This document shows, in pieces, positions 5,842 to 10,680 of a stretch of DNA of 10,680 nucleotides. The notes under the pieces are model-generated. The model had not been told where the DNA came from. It did no database searches and saw only the letters and a program-made list of their open reading frames with translations. This stretch comes from CAZHOV01 sp964534315 (lineage in GTDB: Bacteria > Bacteroidota > Bacteroidia > Chitinophagales > Saprospiraceae): positions 1 to 10,680 of the forward strand of contig CAZHOV010000190.1 in NCBI GenBank assembly GCA_964534315.1, in the 5' to 3' direction. The translations under genes and the position numbers were made by a program. How positions within the stretch are numbered: the stretch's first letter is position 1; every line of letters starts with the position of its first letter.

Positions 5842-7284
5842 TTAATTCACTTTGAATATTTTTTTGGACAATCTGGAATTATCATCAAAAACTAATTCTA
5901 ATACATACATTCCTAATTCAAGATATTGAAAGTCAATACTGGTTTCATTAAAGTATAGTTTATTCGATTGGATGATTTTACCACTAATGGTAGATAGCCT
6001 ATACTCTTTCAAAATCTTTGAAGATTCGACGAAAATATAGCCCGTGGTTGGATTTGGAAAAACCTCAATTTTATTTTGGGTTGCAATATCAATTGAACTT
6101 ACAAATATATCTCCTTGCCACTTGTACATAGCTGGCTGATTTGACGAAGATATTATTCCCCTTGATGTCCATCCAAGATTGGGTGAGATAAATTCCGTGC
6201 CTCCAAATGGAATATCAGTATTTATCGTTTCCCAGTTTCTCCCAAAATCAGTAGAATATGCAGATACTCTGTTATTAGTTGATGAAGCAAGGCTTGATGT
6301 TCCAATCAATACACTATCTGTTGTTGGTATATATTCGATATTTGAAATTGATATTCCAGGACTTGAAGTAATATTACTCCATGATTCTCCTCCATCATTG
6401 GTTTCCGCAAATGATGTATTGAAGGAATTAGCATTAAGAGCTATTCCACTTAGGGAATCTCTAAAAGCAACTGACAGAATGAGCGCATTATTTCCAAGTG
6501 ATGTATTGAATGCTTCCCATGTAAAACCTTTATCCTTACTTCTATAAACTCTTCCTTTATTGGTTCCAAACCAGACGTGGTTTCCTATAACTTGACAAGA
6601 ATTGTTTCCTGAACTCAAAAGTGTATATTCGTCACTCTGAAACGAAGGAATATTGCTCGAACTAACTATTTGCCAAGATTCTCCTCCATCTTGAGTTGTT
6701 GCTATCGATTGCCTGTTTATAATAACGCCTTCTTGTTCATTAAAAAACCTAATCCATACCCCGCCTGCAATATTATTGAATTTTTCAACCCAAGTTTCTC
6801 CCCCATCTTCTGTTTTAAAAACCCCTCTCCCATTACCGTTATTATAATCTTGTGTCGTGACAAATGCTGTATTGGAATCAAAAGCTTCAATATCAAAACT
6901 TATTCTGCCCTCGGCTTCTTCAATATCAAAGGTTTGCCAAGTCAAACCTCCATCCACAGTTTTTAATACCCTTATGATGTGATTTAGCGGTATTCCACTA
7001 CCTGTATTTTGGTCAAAAGCAATAGCCCAAACAATATTTTCATCAACAACCGAAATATCGAATACGCCATAGTTTGTAGGTAAAATTCCAATTGCTTGTT
7101 CTTCCCAGCTTTGAGCATTCAAAGACTGAAATGAAAGAAATGACAATAAAAGAGTGACTGACAAACTAAAAATGGCTCTTTGCCCAGCACTAATTCCTGA
7201 GCCGATACTTTTCCATTGGGCAAATAACTTTGAATTGAAAGGAATGGAGAAAAATAAAATGAATGTAAATATTTGATTTTTCAT
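5842..7284 (-). CDS. T9SS-secreted Asp-box beta-propeller protein with a doubled signal peptide
   Basis: This 480-residue protein carries Asp-box motifs at residues 110 (VDGGLTW), 159 (EDGGETW), 198 (QDGGESW), 250 (KDKGFTW), 296 (NDGGESW) and 345 (TDFGRNW): six blades of a BNR/Ycf48-like propeller. It ends in a type A T9SS sorting domain (about 404-480; IEVFPNPTTGYIFVESS, then LELGMYVLEL, ending KKIFKVN). The N-terminus is odd. Residues 1-23 form a full signal peptide ending LFAQ, followed by WKSIGSGISAGQ, which resembles the mature start of the neighbouring paralogue (QWESIGTEI). A second signal-peptide-like segment (about 36-58, IFSLSVTLLLSFLSF to LNAQ) then comes before the real propeller start. 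I infer a 5'-end graft from a paralogue. No in-frame ATG lies between the two segments, so the long form must be made, and the second hydrophobic stretch could stay as a membrane anchor. The gene is AT-rich relative to the 1053-residue paralogue. Confidence 0.9.
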   Translation of the reverse strand: MKNQIFTFILFFSIPFNSKLFAQWKSIGSGISAGQRAIFSLSVTLLLSFLSFQSLNAQSWEEQAIGILPTNYGVFDISVVDENIVWAIAFDQNTGSGIPLNHIIRVLKTVDGGLTWQTFDIEEAEGRISFDIEAFDSNTAFVTTQDYNNGNGRGVFKTEDGGETWVEKFNNIAGGVWIRFFNEQEGVIINRQSIATTQDGGESWQIVSSSNIPSFQSDEYTLLSSGNNSCQVIGNHVWFGTNKGRVYRSKDKGFTWEAFNTSLGNNALILSVAFRDSLSGIALNANSFNTSFAETNDGGESWSNITSSPGISISNIEYIPTTDSVLIGTSSLASSTNNRVSAYSTDFGRNWETINTDIPFGGTEFISPNLGWTSRGIISSSNQPAMYKWQGDIFVSSIDIATQNKIEVFPNPTTGYIFVESSKILKEYRLSTISGKIIQSNKLYFNETSIDFQYLELGMYVLELVFDDNSRLSKKIFKVN

Positions 7285-7339
7285 TTTGTTGATTTTTATT
7301 GGTTAGAAAATAGCAATGCCCCCCCTTTCGAGCAAGGAT

Positions 7340-7363
7340 AAATGACAGTTAGGAAATGACAGT
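7340..7363. repeat. Direct repeat pair upstream of the first propeller gene
   Basis: AAATGACAGT occurs at 7340-7349 and 7354-7363 (period 14). The pair lies about 55-80 bases before the ATG at 7284 and abuts CAAGGATA (7333-7340), whose minus-strand reading TATCCTTG differs by one base from the Bacteroidota -7 consensus TAnnTTTG. No TTG lies at the usual -33 spacing; the nearest is 25 bases away. It could be an activator site, but this is weak evidence. Confidence 0.3.
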
Positions 7364-7437
7364 GCCAATAACTTAAAAGAAATCAGCTGCTTATTAATAT
7401 CAAAGGTGGGGAGTTTGGGTTTTTCTTCCTGACAACT

Positions 7438-7467
7438 ATGTAACATTGACTAGCAACAATGTTACAT
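7438..7467 (-). terminator. 11-bp stem-loop after the sensor kinase gene
   Basis: ATGTAACATTG (7438-7448) and CAATGTTACAT (7457-7467) are perfect inverted repeats around an 8-base loop, 20 bases after the TAA stop of the kinase. On the minus strand it is followed by AGTTGTCAGG, not a T-run; on the plus strand TTTT follows. It probably marks the transcript's 3' end, in common with the hairpins after the next two genes. Confidence 0.55.
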
Positions 7468-7487
7468 TTTGGGAAAATCAAGGTATT

Positions 7488-10385
7488 TTACCCTTTCTTT
7501 TCCTCTTTTGGAGGATAGCCAAATGCTTCTATGTAGCATTTAGAAAAATAACTAGGTTCGTTAAAACCAACTCGATAAGCAACTTCATTGACTCGGAGAT
7601 GGGTATTTTGGAGTAGTTGTTTAGCAAAATGAAGCCGAATCAGCCGCATATAGACCGCAACAGATTTGCCAGTCAAGGCTTTTACCTTACGATAGAGTTG
7701 TTGGCGACTCAAGAACATATCTTTGGCAAGCGCATCTACTCCATATTCACTATCATCCAACCGCTTTTCGATATAATTCCTTATTTTTTGAAGAAAAACG
7801 GTTTCCTTGGAAAGTTGTTCTTCCTTTGTTGCTCGCATAGGATTTTGGCGCGCATAATGCGCTTGAAGTTTTTTTCGGATTTCGATTAACTTTTCCAAGC
7901 GAATCATCAGTTCCCCTTTATCAAAAGGTTTGTCAAGGTAGGCATCTGCCCCCGCTTCCAATCCTTCCAATTTAGATGTATGGTCGGCTTTTGCCGTCAA
8001 TAAAACGATAGGAATATGGCTCGTTCGCTCATCTGCTTTTAGCTGCTTTGTGACTTCGTATCCATCTACTTTAGGCATCATGACATCACTAATAATGATG
8101 TTGGGTAGATGCTCTTTCGCCACCCGAATACCTTCTTCGCCATTTATAGCCGTCAGGATACGAAAATGGTCTTGCAGGCAAGTAACCAGATACTGAATCA
8201 CATCTTCATTATCTTCGATAATTAGTGCGATGGGATGGTCGATATTTTCCAAAACGGGAAAGTTCACAGTAGTTGAGGAAGCTAAAAAGTTGGAAGCGTC
8301 CGTCATTCCGTCTTTATCTCTTTGAGGCGCATTTTGAGTAATCGGTAGTCGTATGATGAATGTCGTTCCCTTGCCTATGGTACTACTCACATGAATTTCG
8401 CCTTTCATCATTTCTACCAATTCTTTGGTCAATGCCAGTCCAATGCCTGTTCCTTCTCCTAGTCGCGTGTTAGAATTGTCTACTTGATAAAATCGGTCAA
8501 AAATAAACGGTAATTTATCATCAGGAATTCCCACTCCAGTGTCGCTTATTTCAAATTCAAAAACAGATTTATTTTGCATAGTTCGTTTTTGAAGATGTAC
8601 CGTGATATGTCCTCCTTTATCGATAAATTTTATGGCATTGGATAAAAGATTAGCCACGATATGCCGTAATTTCTGTGGATCAAAATCCATTGTTAAATTA
8701 GCTTCGTTACTATAAAAATGAAGCCGAATATTATTGCTAGTTGCCAACACAATATATGCTTCCATTTCCATTTGTAAAAAGGCGACAATATCACTATTTT
8801 GATACTCTATTTGAAGAGCCCCTGATTCGATTTTGGATAAATCTAACATTTGATTAACTAGGTGCAATATGTTTTGACTATTGCGCCGAATAAGGCGCGA
8901 TTCTTTATCATATTTACCTTTTATGTGACTAGCCATACCGTTGATAACGGTAAGAGGGGTTCTAAATTCATGGGTGATGTTCGTATAAAAGCGGTCTTTG
9001 AACTGGTTTATTTCTTGCAGCTTTTGATACTCAAGTTCATTTATTTTTTTTGTATTTTCCGCCGTTTGCAACTCTAGGAATACCTGTTGTTTTTCCGCTT
9101 CATTTTCCTTAATTCGATAGGCAAAACCTAAGGCGAAAAAAATAAATTCCAAAGAAGTAAACAGCAGTAAGCCACGGTAATCCGTTGTAGAAATTCTCCC
9201 CTTATTATAGTAAACGATAGCTATATAAATAACAGCTATAATCATGCAAGCTACACCGAAAATTAAAAAATATTTTCTCTTTGTGGGTATTTTCTTTAAA
9301 TAGAAAAAAAAGACAATAAACAGTAAAGCAATAGGTGTTGTTAACCAAAAGAGTCTATCCAAACGTTCATTAAACCAAGTCAAAGGATGTTCAAAATCAA
9401 TATATAACTTAAAAAAATCGTAGGCTAGGGAAAATAAAACTATAATTCCAATCCAGTAAAACAACTTATCCCAAATGGGTAAAAATTGTTTTAAATCAAG
9501 GTATGTTCTGATAAAAAATAAAAACCCAAAAATGGCAATATGAGAAGAAAGCTGAAAGCTATGATAAATTTTTGGATACGTTATGAATAGTTCGGGATGT
9601 AGCGCACCTAGCATGTTACTTGGATATAAATTATAAATCAACATACTAATACAAAAAAGCAAATAGTAGAGTAAAGATATTTCTCTGAGAAAAAAGAAAA
9701 TACCGAAGGTAAAAACAATCATCCCCAGTAAACCTCCCATATAAATAAATATTTCGTAGTTTCTACCTCCATATTTTCGCATTTGTGTTGTTTCAAGCGG
9801 AACTATAAGGAATTTTCTCCCATATTTTGGGGAATAAGGTACTGGCTCGCCAATGCATTTTATCTTTATAAAATACGTCAAATATGCTGATTCAAAAAGA
9901 GGTAATTCAAATCCAGTCTTCGCTATTGTCTGCAAAAAATGTGTTCGCTTATTATTCGCTTGAAAGGAGTGCAAGTTTCGAACTGTAGATATACTTTCTA
10001 TGTATTCAGAAGTGTATGGATTTTTCACATATAAGTATGCTGTCTTGGAAAGTATGGGAATCAATAAGTAGAACCTATCGGCGAAGGGATATGGAGCATA
10101 ATCATTTTTAAGGGTAAATTTGAGCCAATACGTTTCACCATCTACTAGGGTATCCTGAGGGTTAATCAGGTTAAAATTTGGCTGAAAGTCCGAAGCACCA
10201 ACACTTTGTACACTTAGATTATTAGTATCTCGAAAAAAATAAATTACTTCATTAATTGATAGTAGGTCGCCTTTAAATGTCCGAATACTGTCTGTTTCAC
10301 AAAGCGGTAGCTGAAAAAAAGACCATACTTTGCTATTCACTAAGAAAAGTAAGAGAATACTAAGTATAACCTTATTTGTAAACAT
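7488..10385 (-). CDS. Hybrid two-component sensor (7TMR-DISM, HisKA, HATPase, REC, AraC HTH)
   Basis: A 965-residue one-protein phosphorelay. Residues 1-22 are a signal peptide. Residues about 35-200 form an extracellular domain of the 7TMR-DISMED2 type (YWLKFTLKN at 86). About 210-424 hold seven hydrophobic spans of a 7TMR-DISM membrane domain, and a coiled-coil linker follows (425-465). The HisKA H-box is FYTNITHEFRTPL with phospho-His 472. The ATPase domain shows the N-box (NLLSNAIKF, 579-587), DTGVG (615-619) and GEGTGIGL (643-650). The receiver (718-835) keeps E724/D725, phospho-acceptor D767 (SDVMMPKVDG), T797 and K819. The C-terminal AraC/XylS domain (864-960) has both HTH units (LAKDMFLSRQQLYRKVKALTG and VAYRVGFNEPSYFSKCY). 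All catalytic residues are present. The protein should sense an outside signal, phosphorylate its own receiver and bind DNA while tethered to the membrane. Targets are unknown; the propeller genes immediately downstream are candidates. It differs from classical Bacteroides HTCS proteins, which sense through a periplasmic propeller. Confidence 0.95.
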   Translation of the reverse strand: MFTNKVILSILLLFLVNSKVWSFFQLPLCETDSIRTFKGDLLSINEVIYFFRDTNNLSVQSVGASDFQPNFNLINPQDTLVDGETYWLKFTLKNDYAPYPFADRFYLLIPILSKTAYLYVKNPYTSEYIESISTVRNLHSFQANNKRTHFLQTIAKTGFELPLFESAYLTYFIKIKCIGEPVPYSPKYGRKFLIVPLETTQMRKYGGRNYEIFIYMGGLLGMIVFTFGIFFFLREISLLYYLLFCISMLIYNLYPSNMLGALHPELFITYPKIYHSFQLSSHIAIFGFLFFIRTYLDLKQFLPIWDKLFYWIGIIVLFSLAYDFFKLYIDFEHPLTWFNERLDRLFWLTTPIALLFIVFFFYLKKIPTKRKYFLIFGVACMIIAVIYIAIVYYNKGRISTTDYRGLLLFTSLEFIFFALGFAYRIKENEAEKQQVFLELQTAENTKKINELEYQKLQEINQFKDRFYTNITHEFRTPLTVINGMASHIKGKYDKESRLIRRNSQNILHLVNQMLDLSKIESGALQIEYQNSDIVAFLQMEMEAYIVLATSNNIRLHFYSNEANLTMDFDPQKLRHIVANLLSNAIKFIDKGGHITVHLQKRTMQNKSVFEFEISDTGVGIPDDKLPFIFDRFYQVDNSNTRLGEGTGIGLALTKELVEMMKGEIHVSSTIGKGTTFIIRLPITQNAPQRDKDGMTDASNFLASSTTVNFPVLENIDHPIALIIEDNEDVIQYLVTCLQDHFRILTAINGEEGIRVAKEHLPNIIISDVMMPKVDGYEVTKQLKADERTSHIPIVLLTAKADHTSKLEGLEAGADAYLDKPFDKGELMIRLEKLIEIRKKLQAHYARQNPMRATKEEQLSKETVFLQKIRNYIEKRLDDSEYGVDALAKDMFLSRQQLYRKVKALTGKSVAVYMRLIRLHFAKQLLQNTHLRVNEVAYRVGFNEPSYFSKCYIEAFGYPPKEEKKG

Positions 10386-10512
10386 AGGTGCAAAATGAGG
10401 TAAACAAGAAGATGCATATTAGTAAAGTAAAACTCAGGGTAAGTCTTGTAGAACCTTGATAATCCCTCTTATTAGAATTAGTGTCAAGATTTTTTGTAAT
10501 AAGGTTTTTCAT
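10372..10512 (-). CDS. Possible 46-residue membrane peptide overlapping the kinase start
   Basis: A minus-strand ATG at 10512 opens a 46-codon frame, MKNLITKNLDTNSNKRDYQG followed by a hydrophobic span (about residues 24-40, LTLSFTLLICIFLFTSF), ending in TAA at 10372-10374. The stop lies 14 bases inside the kinase gene in another frame, an arrangement seen in translationally coupled pairs. The A-rich sequence before the ATG suits this phylum. In AT-rich DNA an ORF this short can arise by chance and I recognise no family, so this is a candidate only. Confidence 0.22.
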   Translation of the reverse strand: MKNLITKNLDTNSNKRDYQGSTRLTLSFTLLICIFLFTSFCTYVYK

Positions 10513-10594
10513 ATTTATTGTTTTTAAATTCTGACTAACGGTAAATTTTTCATCGTAAAAATACCCTAAAAATTTTACTCGTTAGCTTGAGAAA

Positions 10595-10680
10595 TTAATC
10601 GGTTTCTCTGATGTCGGGAATGGCCCCCAACACAAAGGAATACAACCCTCGCCCTCCCACCAACAAGCCAGTCCCACGCA
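10595..10680. other. Possible edge of another gene, strand unresolved
   Basis: Composition switches from AT-rich to clearly GC-rich near 10615. On the minus strand one open frame reads RGTGLLVGGRGLYSFVLGAI, then PDIRETD and a TAA at 10595-10597, which would be the C-terminus of an upstream gene. On the plus strand an ATG at 10611 opens MSGMAPNTKEYNPRPPTNKP to the window end. The minus reading fits the orientation of all other genes, but too little is visible to decide. Between 10513 and 10594 I see nothing. Confidence 0.25.

Noticed and set aside
1..10680. CRISPR array, tRNA or rRNA genes
   Set aside because: No regularly spaced repeat series and no cloverleaf or rRNA-like sequence was seen on either strand.

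Overview
The window looks like a chromosomal segment from a Bacteroidota bacterium. Three adjacent genes encode secreted proteins that end in type IX secretion (T9SS) C-terminal sorting domains, which are known only from that phylum. The start codons lack Shine-Dalgarno sequences and sit behind A/T-rich leaders. The large regulator is a hybrid sensor kinase with a C-terminal AraC domain, a Bacteroidota hallmark. A relative of Saprospiria/Lewinella is my guess, not something the sequence proves. Every gene I can support is on the minus strand, so the window reads from right to left.

Layout in the direction of transcription: (1) 10680-10386, a mostly empty AT-rich region. It has a possible coding edge at the extreme right and a possible 46-residue membrane peptide ORF overlapping the start of the next gene. 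(2) 10385-7488, a 965-residue one-protein phosphorelay: signal peptide, extracellular sensor domain, seven membrane segments, histidine kinase, receiver, AraC-type DNA-binding domain. (3) 7284-5842, 5635-4268 and 4169-1008, three tandem secreted beta-propeller proteins built on Asp-box (S/T-x-D-x-G-x-T-W) repeats and ending in T9SS tails. The third adds a six-repeat NHL propeller and beta-sandwich-like regions. (4) 1007-408, a degraded stretch holding a 58-bp perfect palindrome, a fragment of an S9 prolyl oligopeptidase (DPP-IV-like) gene and a terminator hairpin. (5) 407-39, a small secreted protein or broken outer-membrane gene whose 3' end is itself a terminator-like hairpin.

The three propeller genes are paralogues in a tandem array. 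Two share a nearly identical leader at the same distance from the ATG. The 5' end of the first appears to be a graft of its neighbour's 5' end onto a second complete signal peptide. Strong stem-loops without good U-tracts follow the stops of the kinase gene and of the first two propeller genes, and a giant palindrome follows the third. Two of the stem-loops contain mutually exclusive pairing arms. Base composition changes sharply along the array: AT-rich on the right, clearly GC-rich in the 1053-residue gene. The working picture is an expanding, recombining family of exported adhesin or binding propellers next to a membrane-tethered transcription regulator. Control of the array by that regulator is plausible from position only.
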